From positions 310,001-374,000 of the forward strand of contig NZ_QZMU01000001.1 of NCBI RefSeq assembly GCF_003932505.1: 64,000 nucleotides of DNA, written 5' to 3'. The position numbers and the translations under genes were made by a program. Below are positions 26,393 to 35,203 of this stretch, piece by piece (within the stretch, counting starts at the first letter, position 1; every line of letters begins with the position of its first letter). This DNA is from Thiohalobacter thiocyanaticus (GTDB taxonomy: Bacteria > Pseudomonadota > Gammaproteobacteria > Thiohalobacterales > Thiohalobacteraceae). The notes beneath the pieces are model-generated. The model worked only from the letters and a program-made list of their open reading frames with translations, was not told the origin of the DNA and did no database searches.

Positions 26393-26508
26393 AGGATCCT
26401 GAATATGCCGCAAGTGCGGCGCGGTTCGCCTGGTTCTCCTGCTGACAGAACCATTGCGCTCAGGTAGGCTGACATGCTGTCACTCACCCCATCAAAGGCA
26501 GCAACACC

Positions 26509-27021
26509 ATGAGCAGCGATCCCGCACCCTCCCTTCACATCCGGGAAATGGAGCTGGAGGATCTATCCACCATCTACGCCCTGGGCGAACGCGTGTTCAC
26601 CGCCGACAAGTGGCCCAGCCTGTACCGCACCTGGGACGAATACGAAGCGGTCGGCCTGTTCTCTTCCGACGGTGAGTTCTGCCTGGTCGCCGAACGCGAC
26701 GAGCGCGTGGTCGGCTTCGCGCTGGGCACCCTGATCAACAAGCGCAAGAGCGCCTGGACCTACGGCTACCTGATGTGGCTGGCGGTGGATCCCGACCTCA
26801 AGCGCAGCGGCATCGCCTCGCAGCTGGTCGAGGCCCTGACTGCGACCTTCATCCGCGCCGGCGCGCGCATGATGATCGTTGACACCGACGCGGCCAACGA
26901 GGCGGCCATCGGCTTCTTTCACAACCACGGCTTCGGCAACGAGGACAAGCACGTCTATCTCAGCAAGAACCTGACCAGCCACCCCGACTATCAACGCCTG
27001 CGCGACGAAGGCCCGGACTGA
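26509..27021 (+). CDS. GNAT family N-acetyltransferase
   Basis: A 170-residue GNAT fold. The acetyl-CoA pyrophosphate-binding motif is LAVDPDLKRSGIASQLVEAL (about residues 88-107), followed by VDTDAANEAAIGFFHNHGF, the typical motif B. The N-terminal part holds EMELEDLSTIYALGERVF. It resembles RimI-like enzymes acting on small molecules or protein N-termini; the acceptor is unknown. The stop lies 12 bp before the peptidase gene, so the two are likely co-transcribed. Confidence 0.85.
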   Translation: MSSDPAPSLHIREMELEDLSTIYALGERVFTADKWPSLYRTWDEYEAVGLFSSDGEFCLVAERDERVVGFALGTLINKRKSAWTYGYLMWLAVDPDLKRSGIASQLVEALTATFIRAGARMMIVDTDAANEAAIGFFHNHGFGNEDKHVYLSKNLTSHPDYQRLRDEGPD

Positions 27022-27033
27022 GGAAACCTGCGC

Positions 27034-28188
27034 ATGACGCAGTCACTGGAAAGCATACTGGAGCACGTCGACGACGAGCGCCTGGTCGAACTGCTCACCG
27101 AGGCTGTGGCCCAGTACAGCCCCTCCTTCGCCGAGGAACCGGCCATGGAGGTGTTCGCCGCGCGTCTGGCCCAGGCCGGCATCAGCTATCTGCGCCAGCC
27201 GGTGGAAACGCCCGGCGGCACCATGGGCGATGCCCGCGCCAACCTGATCGTCCAGCTCGGCCCCGCGCCGCCGGCCTTCATGTGGGTGGGTCATGTCGAT
27301 ACCGTGCCCATGATCGACGAGGAGGAACAGGCCCTGCGCCGGGAAGACGATATCCTGCATGGCCTGGGCACGGCCGACATGAAATCCGGCTGCGCGGCCA
27401 TCATCGAGGCCGTCACCGCACTGCACGAGGCCGGCGCAGCGTTCAAGCAGGGGCTGTGCATCGCCCTGGTGGTGGGCGAGGAGGAATACGGCGACGGCTC
27501 CGAGACCCTGCTGCAGGCGCACACCGCACCGCTGGTGGTGATCGGCGAGCCCACCGGACTCACGCCCTGCATCGATCATTTCAGCTACTACGAATGCCGT
27601 CTGGGTGCGCGCGGTACCCGGGCTCATGCCGCCCTGCCCGAGGTCGGCGCCAGCGCCATCCACGCCATGCTGGAATGGATGCAGCAGCTGCTGCAGGTTG
27701 GCCGCGAGGCCGAGTTCGCCCGTCAGCTCACCATCAATCCGCGTGAGATCCGCGGCGGTGCCGACCAGTTCGTGGTGGCCGAGGACTGCGAGGCCGCCAT
27801 CGACATCCATGTCCCGCCCGGGGTGGACAAAACGCAGGTCGACGGTCTGATCGAGACCGCCATGCTACGTGCCCGCGAGACGCATCCGAGCTGCCGGCTG
27901 GAATATGAGAACATCTTCTGGGGTCCCGGCTACGCCAATCCCGCCGATCACCCGCTGCTGGCGCCGCTGAGCGCGGCCTATGACGATTGCGGACTGGACT
28001 GGGCACCGGTGGCCTTCCGCTCGCACTCCGACGGCAGCCTGTTCCACCAGAGCGGTGCGGTGCCGGTGATCTGCGGCCCGGGCCGACTGGAGGTGGCCCA
28101 CACCCGAGGCGAGCATGTGGCACTGGAGGAAGTGCGCCAGGCCGCACGCCTGTATGCAGCGATGATCTACGAGGCCTGTGTGAAATAA
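27034..28188 (+). CDS. M20 family metallopeptidase (ArgE/DapE/Acy1 type)
   Basis: A 384-residue cytoplasmic zinc hydrolase. Metal and catalytic motifs are in order: GHVDTVP, GLGTADMKSGCAA, the catalytic Glu pair in VVGEEEYG, and VIGEPTG. A dimerisation domain covers about residues 175-285, and the last metal His is near the end in EVAHTRGEHV. Members remove acyl or amino-acid groups from small amides such as acetylornithine, succinyl-DAP or dipeptides. The specificity is not clear; the separate location from arg or dap genes gives no help. It is probably co-transcribed with the GNAT gene upstream. Confidence 0.88.
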   Translation: MTQSLESILEHVDDERLVELLTEAVAQYSPSFAEEPAMEVFAARLAQAGISYLRQPVETPGGTMGDARANLIVQLGPAPPAFMWVGHVDTVPMIDEEEQALRREDDILHGLGTADMKSGCAAIIEAVTALHEAGAAFKQGLCIALVVGEEEYGDGSETLLQAHTAPLVVIGEPTGLTPCIDHFSYYECRLGARGTRAHAALPEVGASAIHAMLEWMQQLLQVGREAEFARQLTINPREIRGGADQFVVAEDCEAAIDIHVPPGVDKTQVDGLIETAMLRARETHPSCRLEYENIFWGPGYANPADHPLLAPLSAAYDDCGLDWAPVAFRSHSDGSLFHQSGAVPVICGPGRLEVAHTRGEHVALEEVRQAARLYAAMIYEACVK

Positions 28189-28197
28189 GGCCTGAGT

Positions 28198-28270
28198 GTA
28201 GGATGGATGGAGCGTAGCGTAACCCATCATACCGGTTGCGATGGGTTGCGCTTCGCTTCACCCATCCTAC
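28198..28270. repeat. intergenic palindrome (GTAGGATGG/CCATCCTAC) that supplies a stop codon
   Basis: GTAGGATGG at 28198-28206 pairs with CCATCCTAC at 28262-28270, and inner GCGTAACCCATC / GATGGGTTGCGC arms extend the fold. The repeat lies between converging genes, and the TAG stop of the minus-strand glycosyltransferase (28267-28269) is part of it. Confidence 0.8.
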
Positions 28271-29217
28271 GCCTGGCGTTTGACTCCCCGCAGCACGGAC
28301 AGCAGATCGCGTAATGCGCTCCAACCTGGATTCTCCACCAGTCCCGGCGCAATCGCCTTCAACGCCTCCCGCCGCCGCCCCTGGCGCAGCAGCGCCGTGG
28401 CCCAGTCACGGCGCACCCGGCGCACCAGTCCCTTCAGGGCACGCCGCACGTCCGGACCTGCATCCCGCAGCTCGGAATGCAGCCGTTTGAAGGTGACGAC
28501 GGACTCAGTCTGGGCGCGCAGGGTATCGGAACGAATCGCGCCGGTGTCGTGCACGGTGTAGACCGCCAGGGGTTCGCAGACAACACCGATGGCACGGGCA
28601 CGCGCGCACAGCTTGACGATGCAATAGACATCTTCACCCACGGCGATCCCTGCGGGAAATCCGCCCACCTGCTCGAGCAGCGACTTCGGCACACTCAGGC
28701 AGCGGACATCCGAAAACTGATGCACGATGAAGGCGAGGATATCGTCTCCTTCCATTACCGCCTCCCGCGCCCCGCCGGCCCGTTCCAGCAGGCGGCGGCC
28801 CACCGGTGTGCCCTCCATGCCGGTGCCGAGCGGGTTGCCGGCCTCATCGCGGTGTTCGAAGTTGCCGACGTAGAAAATCAGTCCCGGTTCGCGCTGTATC
28901 CATTCTGCGTGCCACTTCAGACGGTCGGGCAGATAAAGATCGTCGGCATCGAGAAAGGCGATCCAGTCACCGGTCGCGGCCCGGATACCACAATTACGGG
29001 CAGCAGACACCCCGGCATTGGGCTGATGAAGATAGTGCACAGGTTCGCCGCAGGCACGCACCCGTTCGGCCGTGTCATCGGTGGAACCATCGTCGACTAC
29101 GATGATTTCGTGCGCCGGCCAGGTTTGCGAGAGCACCGAATCGATCGCGGCACTGATGGTGTCCGCGCTGTTGTAAGCCGGGATGATAACGGAAAAGCGC
29201 GGTGCGGCGATGGTCAC
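28267..29217 (-). CDS. family 2 glycosyltransferase
   Basis: A 316-residue GT-A protein. It opens FSVIIPAYNSADTISAAIDS; donor and metal motifs are VVDDGSTDDT, NAGVSAARNCGI and AFLDADDLY. The C-terminal part is Arg-rich and probably peripheral to the membrane. It starts at a GTG (29217) that overlaps the stop of the sulfotransferase gene in GTGA, a sign of coupling; the long upstream ORF extension to 29430 is a shadow of that gene. It probably builds a surface glycan that the sulfotransferase may modify. Confidence 0.87.
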   Translation of the reverse strand: MTIAAPRFSVIIPAYNSADTISAAIDSVLSQTWPAHEIIVVDDGSTDDTAERVRACGEPVHYLHQPNAGVSAARNCGIRAATGDWIAFLDADDLYLPDRLKWHAEWIQREPGLIFYVGNFEHRDEAGNPLGTGMEGTPVGRRLLERAGGAREAVMEGDDILAFIVHQFSDVRCLSVPKSLLEQVGGFPAGIAVGEDVYCIVKLCARARAIGVVCEPLAVYTVHDTGAIRSDTLRAQTESVVTFKRLHSELRDAGPDVRRALKGLVRRVRRDWATALLRQGRRREALKAIAPGLVENPGWSALRDLLSVLRGVKRQA

Positions 29218-30164
29218 GAGCGACCCCCGGTGCCGCCGTACAGGGTGGTCCACTGCGGAAAGGAGCGGCCCAGCAGGGACTCGAGTTCCGCCGTCCGGGC
29301 CTGCTGGAGCGGGCGCAGGTACTCGATGGCTGCATTGCGATCCACCGTGGAACGGTCGACCTGCTTCACCGACAGCTTCACGCCCAGGGCGCGGATACCC
29401 GGCGGCACTCGCGGGCCGATGCGCTCCCACAGCCGGGAATGCCGCAGCCGGTGCAGCAGGCCGAGACCGCTGACCTGTTCGACCCGGGCGGCGGTGACAT
29501 TCTCGCGTTCACCCAGATTGGGCGGCACGAAAGCCGCGTCCACCCCCAGCCAGGCGAAGACCCGCTGCACGGTGGTCAGCGGTTCGGCCTTCAGTTCCTC
29601 GAAGGTCAGGGTCAGCACCCGCTCCGGACCGAAGGCCTCCAGATAGGGGCGCAGCTGCATGGCATAATCGCTGACCTCGGTATAGTGCGGATCCGCCCGC
29701 AGCGCTTCCAGCAGCCCGCGGCGCTCGCCGCGGTGGCTGACCATGTGCCAGTAGTGACTGAGCGTGCGCTCGACCGGGTCGCGCATGATGTAGATGAAAC
29801 GCGCTCCCGGATTGAAGGCCCGGATCCGCTCCACCACCCCATCGAAGCGCGGCAGCTTGCTGTAGTCGGTGCTCGATTCGCCGATCACATCCGCCGCCCC
29901 GGCACCGGCGAACAGTTCCAGGTAACGTGACTCGTCCTCCCAGTAACGCCGCTCCCACATCTCGGGCCAGTAACGTCTGAGCAGGTCCGGCGCCAGGAAA
30001 TAACAGGGCTCCTTGGGCTCGCACATGAATATCTGCGGATGGGCCGCCAGCAGGGCGTGCAGGGTGGTGGTACCGGATTTCATCGCCCCGATCAGGAACA
30101 GGTTGGGCCGGGGCGGGCTGGCGGGCTGGGAAGGATTCACGGTCTGGATCGGTCCGGGCTGCAA
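29214..30164 (-). CDS. sulfotransferase domain protein
   Basis: A 316-residue protein with the two PAPS-binding motifs of cytosolic/heparan-type sulfotransferases: the 5'-phosphosulfate loop LIGAMKSGTTTLHALLAAHP (about residues 24-43) and the 3'-phosphate motif FIYIMRDPVERTLSHYWH. SSTDYSKLP lies between. It would transfer sulfate from PAPS to a sugar or lipid acceptor. It is coupled to the glycosyltransferase by a 4-bp overlap. No PAPS synthesis genes are in the window. Confidence 0.88.
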   Translation of the reverse strand: MQPGPIQTVNPSQPASPPRPNLFLIGAMKSGTTTLHALLAAHPQIFMCEPKEPCYFLAPDLLRRYWPEMWERRYWEDESRYLELFAGAGAADVIGESSTDYSKLPRFDGVVERIRAFNPGARFIYIMRDPVERTLSHYWHMVSHRGERRGLLEALRADPHYTEVSDYAMQLRPYLEAFGPERVLTLTFEELKAEPLTTVQRVFAWLGVDAAFVPPNLGERENVTAARVEQVSGLGLLHRLRHSRLWERIGPRVPPGIRALGVKLSVKQVDRSTVDRNAAIEYLRPLQQARTAELESLLGRSFPQWTTLYGGTGGRS

Positions 30165-30247
30165 AGCCTACAGTATACAGGCCCTGCCCCGGCTGCGGGC
30201 AGGCACGGGCGGCCGGCCTTACATGCGCGGGTCAAACCCGATAGACT

Positions 30248-30514
30248 AGTAGTCCTTCAACATGATATTGATGGGTTCAGCGAAACGAGAAGCGGCCAGG
30301 TGCAAGGCGCTTGCCCGCCGGGGTAGCCATTCTACCTCAAGGGCAAGCAACGCCGCAGATGGCCGCTTATCGTCTCGCCCGGAGGGAGCCCCCGAGCGAC
30401 GCCAGTGCCGCGTTGCAACGCTTGACAAGGGAATGACCCTTACCTGCGCGCTGCGCCTCGCCCTGACGCCGCTCGGGGGCTCTGAACCCATCAATATCAT
30501 GTTGAAGGACTACT
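30248..30514. mobile_element. 267-bp MITE-like element with perfect 33-bp terminal inverted repeats
   Basis: Ends 30248-30280 and 30482-30514 are perfect 33-bp inverted repeats (outer AGTAGTCCTTCAACATGATA). The 201-bp interior holds further nested inverted pairs: AGCGGCCA/TGGCCGCT, GCTTGCCC/GGGCAAGC and AGCCCCCGAGCG/CGCTCGGGGGCT. No open frame of its own makes sense; ORFs crossing it are products of the palindrome. A target-site duplication is not evident. It fills the 381-bp gap between the sulfotransferase and DUF2970 genes. Confidence 0.75.
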
Positions 30515-30545
30515 GCGGCATTCGATCCTGAGGGGGGAAAACTGT

Positions 30546-30773
30546 ATGCCGGATTCATCCGATTCCACATCGTCCTCGCCGCCCCTGCGCCGGGTGGTTG
30601 TCAGCGTGCTGGCGAGCTTCTTCGGCGTGCAGGGCAGCCGCCGGCACGAGGAGGATTTCACCCGCGGCCGCCCGCTGGTCTATATCGGGGTGGGCCTGGT
30701 TGCCACCATCGTGTTCATCCTCACGATATGGTTCGTCGTGCAGGGGGTGCTCAGCGCGGCAGGCGCCGATTGA
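30546..30773 (+). CDS. DUF2970 family small membrane protein
   Basis: A 75-residue protein of the DUF2970 family. SVLASFFGVQ, then the charged RRHEEDFTRGRP, and one C-terminal membrane segment (IGVGLVATIVFILTIWFVVQ) fit the family pattern and length. The function is unknown; members are small inner-membrane proteins of gamma- and betaproteobacteria, often near cytochrome genes. It precedes two c-type cytochromes by 190 bp. Confidence 0.8.
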   Translation: MPDSSDSTSSSPPLRRVVVSVLASFFGVQGSRRHEEDFTRGRPLVYIGVGLVATIVFILTIWFVVQGVLSAAGAD

Positions 30774-30963
30774 TCCGGCCCAAAACCTTATTATGGGGTT
30801 ACAAAATCCGGTTATCACGGGCATGCAAAAGCGTGATATCCGGGCCAGTTCAATTATAATCCGGGCAATAACGGGACCGGCTGACAACAAGACGCCGCTG
30901 GCGCGCCCGGCCCGGGCCTCACAACAACAAAACCACCAACCTGTAACCACGAGAGCGAGGACT

Positions 30964-31290
30964 ATGAAGACAAAGCATCTATCCGGGCTGCTGATGCTGG
31001 CTGCCGCCGGCTGTCTGCCCCTCGGTGCGGCCGCTGAAGGCGATCCGGTCGCCGGCAAGGACAAGGCCTTCACCTGCATGGGCTGTCACGGTGTCCCCAG
31101 TTACACCAATGCCTACCCCACCTTCCACGTGCCCAAGCTCGGTGGCCAGCATGCGCAGTACATCGTTGCCGCGCTAAAGGCCTATCAGGACGGACAGCGT
31201 CCGCATGGCACCATGCATGCCCAGGCCGCTTCGCTGAGCGAGCAGGACATGCAGGACATCGCGGCCTATTTCTCCCAGCTTGGGAACTGA
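30964..31290 (+). CDS. c-type cytochrome (c553-like)
   Basis: A 108-residue periplasmic cytochrome. Residues 1-24 are a signal peptide (LLMLAAAGCLPLGAAAE). The haem-binding motif CMGCH is followed by PKLGGQHAQYIVAAL and a likely axial Met in GTMHAQAA. ATG 30964 is preceded by a GA-rich ribosome site (GAGCGAGG). It should carry electrons between a dehydrogenase and a terminal oxidase. A second similar cytochrome follows after 26 bp, so the pair is likely one operon ended by the hairpin at 31685. Confidence 0.9.
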   Translation: MKTKHLSGLLMLAAAGCLPLGAAAEGDPVAGKDKAFTCMGCHGVPSYTNAYPTFHVPKLGGQHAQYIVAALKAYQDGQRPHGTMHAQAASLSEQDMQDIAAYFSQLGN

Positions 31291-31316
31291 CACCGACTGC
31301 ACCGAGGAGTGAACCG

Positions 31317-31664
31317 ATGAAAGCCCTGTCTTATATTGCATCCGCCTGCCTGCTGGCCGCGGCCGGCGCCGCGCAGGCCGGCGGCGATCTGGAACGCGGC
31401 CGGCAGATCGCTGAACAGCAGTGCCAGGCCTGTCACGGCGTGGACGGCAACGGCGACAACCCCATGTACCCGCGCCTGGCCGGTCAGCACGCCAACTACC
31501 TGGCCCACTCCCTGTCCCAGTACAAGAACGGGGAACGCAGCAACGCCATCATGGCGCCCATGGCCGCCGGACTGTCCGAAGCGGATATCGAGGCTGTTGC
31601 GGCCTGGTATGGCTCCCGCAGCGGGCTCACCGAGCCACGGGCCCCGCGCATGCTGGAGCGCTGA
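31317..31664 (+). CDS. c-type cytochrome (c553/c4-like)
   Basis: A 115-residue periplasmic cytochrome with signal peptide (residues 1-21, ending AAQA), haem motif CQACHG, PRLAGQHANYLAHSL, and axial Met in AIMAPMAAGLS. Together with the previous gene this looks like a split cytochrome c4 (two mono-haem halves). Its ribosome site is GAGGAG at about 31302. It may deliver electrons from sulfur oxidation to an oxidase; this is inference. Confidence 0.9.
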   Translation: MKALSYIASACLLAAAGAAQAGGDLERGRQIAEQQCQACHGVDGNGDNPMYPRLAGQHANYLAHSLSQYKNGERSNAIMAPMAAGLSEADIEAVAAWYGSRSGLTEPRAPRMLER

Positions 31665-31683
31665 TCCGGCACGGCGCACGCAC

Positions 31684-31711
31684 AGGCCCCGCCCCTGCGG
31701 GGCCTTTTTTT
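31684..31711 (+). terminator. intrinsic terminator after the cytochrome pair
   Basis: Stem GGCCCCGC/GCGGGGCC (31685-31692 and 31697-31704) with a 4-base loop is followed by seven T. It lies 20 bp past the cytochrome stop and could partly serve the converging DUF1269 gene too. Confidence 0.9.
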
Positions 31712-31727
31712 GTGCCGGCTGCGTTGC

Positions 31728-32231
31728 TCAGGGGAAGGCCGGGATGGTCGGCTCGGTCCCGCCGTAGCCGGCCTCGGGATGATGCTTGCGCACCGAAGCC
31801 TCGATCTCGCGCACCCGGTCCTTGGGGACATCCACAATCAGCAGAATCTGCCCCTGTGACAGCGGCTGCTCGAAGCGCCGCATCTGGCTGTTGCGCACAT
31901 CCAGGCCGATCATGCCGCCGGCCCAGGCGCCCATGCCGGCGCCGACCAGACCCATGGCAAGGATTGCTCCGCCGGTGATCACGACATCCGGCATCAGCAG
32001 GGCCACCAGACCGGCCACGATGCCGGTCGCCCCGCCGAAGGCGATACCGCGTTCCATCCCGGGAATGAAGTCGCTGCGCTGGGCCAGCGAGGCGCGGGGC
32101 AGATCGCCCAGGTCGATGTCGTCACGGGCCATGACGTGAATGTGGCGATCATCGATACGCTGCAGCAGCAGCTCTTCGACCGCCTTATGGGTAACTTCCA
32201 GGTCCGGCAGGAGAAAATAGAGCCGTCTCAT
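31728..32231 (-). CDS. DUF1269 family membrane-associated protein
   Basis: A 167-residue protein. N-terminal ferredoxin-like segment (LYFLLPDLEVTHKAVEELLL, RHIHVMARD), two hydrophobic Gly-rich segments (about 66-88 and 90-112), then ILLIVDVPKDRVREIEASV and the family ending GGTEPTIPAFP. The function is not known; the fold resembles proteins that sense or damp membrane states. A single gene convergent with the cytochrome operon. Confidence 0.8.
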   Translation of the reverse strand: MRRLYFLLPDLEVTHKAVEELLLQRIDDRHIHVMARDDIDLGDLPRASLAQRSDFIPGMERGIAFGGATGIVAGLVALLMPDVVITGGAILAMGLVGAGMGAWAGGMIGLDVRNSQMRRFEQPLSQGQILLIVDVPKDRVREIEASVRKHHPEAGYGGTEPTIPAFP

Positions 32232-32352
32232 CGTCCACCTCCTGTTATGTGTGCGGACAGATTGATACTCCCGTTACCCCAAGCCTAGTCCAGATCAGAC
32301 GCCTGACAATGCCCGGCTGATGATTGATTGAATGGCTAGCCATTATATTTTT

Positions 32353-34200
32353 TTATGATGTCTGCGTTTCACACCAGGCGGTGATCAGCTGCAGGAAATC
32401 ACTGCCGTAACGCTCGAACTTGGTCTGACCGACACCGCTGATGGCCAGCAGGGCCTCGGGGTCGCGCGGTTTGGCGCGCGCCATCTGGATCAGGCTGGCA
32501 TCGCCGAAGATGATATAGGGCGGCACCCCCTGGGTATCGGCCAGGCGTCTGCGCAGGCCGCGCAGCTGCTCGAACAGGGCCTCGTCGTAGGGCCCGCCGT
32601 CGGCCGCCGCGCGCGGCCGCTTGCCACGACTGCGCTCACGTACCCGCGGCCGGGCCAGTTCCAGGTCCTGCTCGCCGCGCAGCAGCGGGCGGGCGCGTTC
32701 GGTCAGCTTGAGCACCGAGTAGTTGGCCACGTCCTGGGTCAGGTAGCCCAGATGGATGAGCTGGCGCACGATGGAAACCCATTCCTGCTCGCTGAGTTCG
32801 CTGCCGATGCCATAAGTTGAGAGTCGGTCGTGGCCGAGCCGGCGGATGCGTTCGTTGTCCAGCCCGCGCAGCACATCCACCACATGCTTGACGCCGAAGC
32901 GCTGGCCGACCCGGTAGACGCAGGACAGGGCCATCTGCGCCTGGACCGTGGCGTCGAACCGCTCGGGCGGGTCCAGACAGATATCGCAGTTGCCGCAGTC
33001 CTGCTCCAGGCTCTGGCCGAAATAATTGAGCAGGATGCGGCGGCGGCAGACCCGGCTCTCGGCGAAGTCCACCATGGCGTTGAGCTTATGCAGCTCGATG
33101 CGGCGCTGATCCGCGTCCTCGGTATTGTCCACCAGCCGACGGGCGGTGACGATGTCCTGCTGACCGTGCAGCAGCAGCGCCTCGGCCGGCAGGCCGTCGC
33201 GGCCCGCCCGGCCGGTCTCCTGGTAGTAGCCTTCGATGTTGCGCGGCAGATCATAGTGAATCACGAAGCGCACGTTGGGTTTGTCGATGCCCATGCCGAA
33301 GGCCACCGTGGCCACCACCAGGTCGAGCCGGTCACGCAGGAAATCCTCCTGCACCTGCCGGCGCTGTCCGGCCGGCAGGCCGGCGTGATAGGCGGCGGCG
33401 CGCAGGCCGCGTTCGGCCAGCCGCCCGGCCACCTCGTCGACCCGTTTGCGGCTGAGCGCATAGACGATCCCGGCCTGCTCCGGGCGCGCCTCCAGGAAGG
33501 CCAGCAGCTGATCGAAGGGCTTGTGCTTTTCCAGCACGCTGTAGCGGATGTTGGGCCGGTCGAAGCCGGTGACATGCTGCTGCGCCGCCTCCAGCCCCAG
33601 CACCCTCAGGATGTCGGTGCGGGTCTGGGCGTCGGCGGTGGCGGTGAGCGCGATCCGGGGCACACCGGGGAAATGTTCGCCCAGCCCACCCAGGCGGGCA
33701 TATTCTGGCCGGAAATCGTGCCCCCACTGGGACACGCAGTGGGCCTCGTCGATGGCGATCAGCGCAATGGAGATGTCCTGCAGGCGTCCCAGGAAGCCGT
33801 CGCTCAGCAGCCGCTCGGGGCTGACATAGAGCAGATCCAGCTCCCCGGCATGCAGCCGGGCCAGCACCTGGCGCGCGGCGTCCCCATCCAGGCTCGAGTT
33901 GTAGCAGGCCGCCGCCACGCCGTTGGCCTGCAGGGCGGCGACCTGATCCTGCATCAGCGAGATCAGGGGCGAGACCACCAGGGCGGTGCCGGGGCGCAGC
34001 AGGGCCGGGATCTGGTAGCACAGGGATTTGCCGCCACCGGTGGGCATGAGCACGAAGACATCCTCGCCGGCGGCGAGCTGCTCGATAATCGTCTGCTGGT
34101 AAGGCCGGAAATCAGCGTAACCGAAGGTGCTGCGCAGGATGCGGCGGGCAGCGGTGCCCGGCGTGTCGCTGGAGTGAGGCTGCGGGTCCATCCGCGTCAT
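32353..34200 (-). CDS. recQ: ATP-dependent DNA helicase RecQ
   Basis: A 615-residue SF2 helicase (usual RecQ length). Domain order: motif 0/I (FRPYQQTIIEQL, MPTGGGKSLCYQIPAL), Walker B DEAH in IDEAHCVSQWGHDFRPEY, helicase domain 2 (ATVAFGMGIDKPNVRFVIHYD, QETGRAGRDG), zinc-binding cysteines CRRRILLNYFGQ...CGNCDIC, winged helix, and a C-terminal HRDC domain (KPRDPEALLAISGVGQTKFERYG). It unwinds DNA 3'-5' in recombinational repair. The ATG at 34200 or at 34191 may be used. Confidence 0.95.
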   Translation of the reverse strand: MTRMDPQPHSSDTPGTAARRILRSTFGYADFRPYQQTIIEQLAAGEDVFVLMPTGGGKSLCYQIPALLRPGTALVVSPLISLMQDQVAALQANGVAAACYNSSLDGDAARQVLARLHAGELDLLYVSPERLLSDGFLGRLQDISIALIAIDEAHCVSQWGHDFRPEYARLGGLGEHFPGVPRIALTATADAQTRTDILRVLGLEAAQQHVTGFDRPNIRYSVLEKHKPFDQLLAFLEARPEQAGIVYALSRKRVDEVAGRLAERGLRAAAYHAGLPAGQRRQVQEDFLRDRLDLVVATVAFGMGIDKPNVRFVIHYDLPRNIEGYYQETGRAGRDGLPAEALLLHGQQDIVTARRLVDNTEDADQRRIELHKLNAMVDFAESRVCRRRILLNYFGQSLEQDCGNCDICLDPPERFDATVQAQMALSCVYRVGQRFGVKHVVDVLRGLDNERIRRLGHDRLSTYGIGSELSEQEWVSIVRQLIHLGYLTQDVANYSVLKLTERARPLLRGEQDLELARPRVRERSRGKRPRAAADGGPYDEALFEQLRGLRRRLADTQGVPPYIIFGDASLIQMARAKPRDPEALLAISGVGQTKFERYGSDFLQLITAWCETQTS

Positions 34201-34231
34201 TCTACCCGAACGCCCGGCGGGCTGCGCGGCT

Positions 34232-35203
34232 TCAGCCGGTGACTTCCAGACAGTGCACGCTGAACAAATCGTCGCGATCGGTCCAGACTGCCAGCGGCGC
34301 GAAGCCGGCCTCCCCCGCCAGGACCTGGAATCCGGCCACGCTGTACTTGTAGGAGCTTTCGGTGTGGATGCTCTCGCCGGCCTCGAAGTGGAAACTGTGT
34401 CCCGCGACGCGCACCTGCTGCAGGCAGTCGCTGACCAGATGCATTTCCACCCGGCCCGGCCCCGGGGCGTAGAAGGCCCGGTGATGGAAATGCGCCAGAT
34501 CGAAATCCGCGCCCAGCTCCCGGTTGATGCGCACCAGCAGATTGCGGTTGAAGGCGGCGGTCACCCCGGCGGCATCGTTGTAGGCCGCGTTCAGAATGGC
34601 CGGATCCTTCTGCAGGTCCACCCCGATCACCAGCCGCCCGCCCGGACCCAGGGCACGAGCGACATGCGTGAGCAGCTGCCGGGCCTGACCGGGCTCGAAG
34701 TTGCCGATGCTGGAACCGGGGAAGAAGGCCGCGCGCGGCAGGCCCTCCGGCAGCCCGGGCAGCGCCAGACCGCGGGAATAGTCCACGCAGGCGGCATGCA
34801 CGCGGATACCGGGATATTCCCGGGCCAGCTCGCCGGCCGCATCCAGCAGGAAGTCGCGCGAGATATCCAGCGGCATGTAGAGGGCCGGACGCAGGGCATC
34901 GAGCAGCAGCCGGATCTTGCGGCTGCTGCCCGAGCCCAGCTCCACCAGCACCCCGCCGCGACCGAGCAGCCCGGCCATCGCTTCGCCATGCGTCTCCAGC
35001 AGGCCCAGCTCGGTGCGTGTGGGGTAGTACTCCGGGGTTTCGGTAATGGCCTCGAAAAGCTCCGAGCCGCGCCGGTCGTAGAAGAACTTGGGCGGGATGC
35101 GTCGCGGGCGCCGTGCCAGCCCGTGCAGCACCTCCGCGCGCAGGTCCTCGACCGGCGGATGCATATCATGGAATTGAACGGCGGATTCATGCGGCGGGTT
35201 CAT
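34232..35203 (-). CDS. egtD: L-histidine N(alpha)-methyltransferase EgtD
   Basis: A 323-residue methyltransferase that turns histidine into hercynine with three SAM. Family landmarks are PPKFFYDRRGSELFEAIT, TPEYYPTRTE, the SAM site LVELGSGSSRKIRLLL, PLDISRDFL, FFPGSSIGNFEP, LVIGVDLQKD, AAYNDAAGVTAAFN and the C-terminal ESSYKYS. ATG 35203 overlaps the stop of egtB in ATGA, so the two are coupled. With egtB it forms the core of ergothioneine synthesis; egtC or egtE are not next to it. Confidence 0.93.
   Translation of the reverse strand: MNPPHESAVQFHDMHPPVEDLRAEVLHGLARRPRRIPPKFFYDRRGSELFEAITETPEYYPTRTELGLLETHGEAMAGLLGRGGVLVELGSGSSRKIRLLLDALRPALYMPLDISRDFLLDAAGELAREYPGIRVHAACVDYSRGLALPGLPEGLPRAAFFPGSSIGNFEPGQARQLLTHVARALGPGGRLVIGVDLQKDPAILNAAYNDAAGVTAAFNRNLLVRINRELGADFDLAHFHHRAFYAPGPGRVEMHLVSDCLQQVRVAGHSFHFEAGESIHTESSYKYSVAGFQVLAGEAGFAPLAVWTDRDDLFSVHCLEVTG

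Noticed and set aside
30246-30531. Short open frames of 84-95 codons that cross the MITE-like element on both strands
   Set aside because: Their starts and ends come from the terminal inverted repeats (the same peptide MILMGS / INIMLKDY on each side), so they reflect the palindrome, not a gene.
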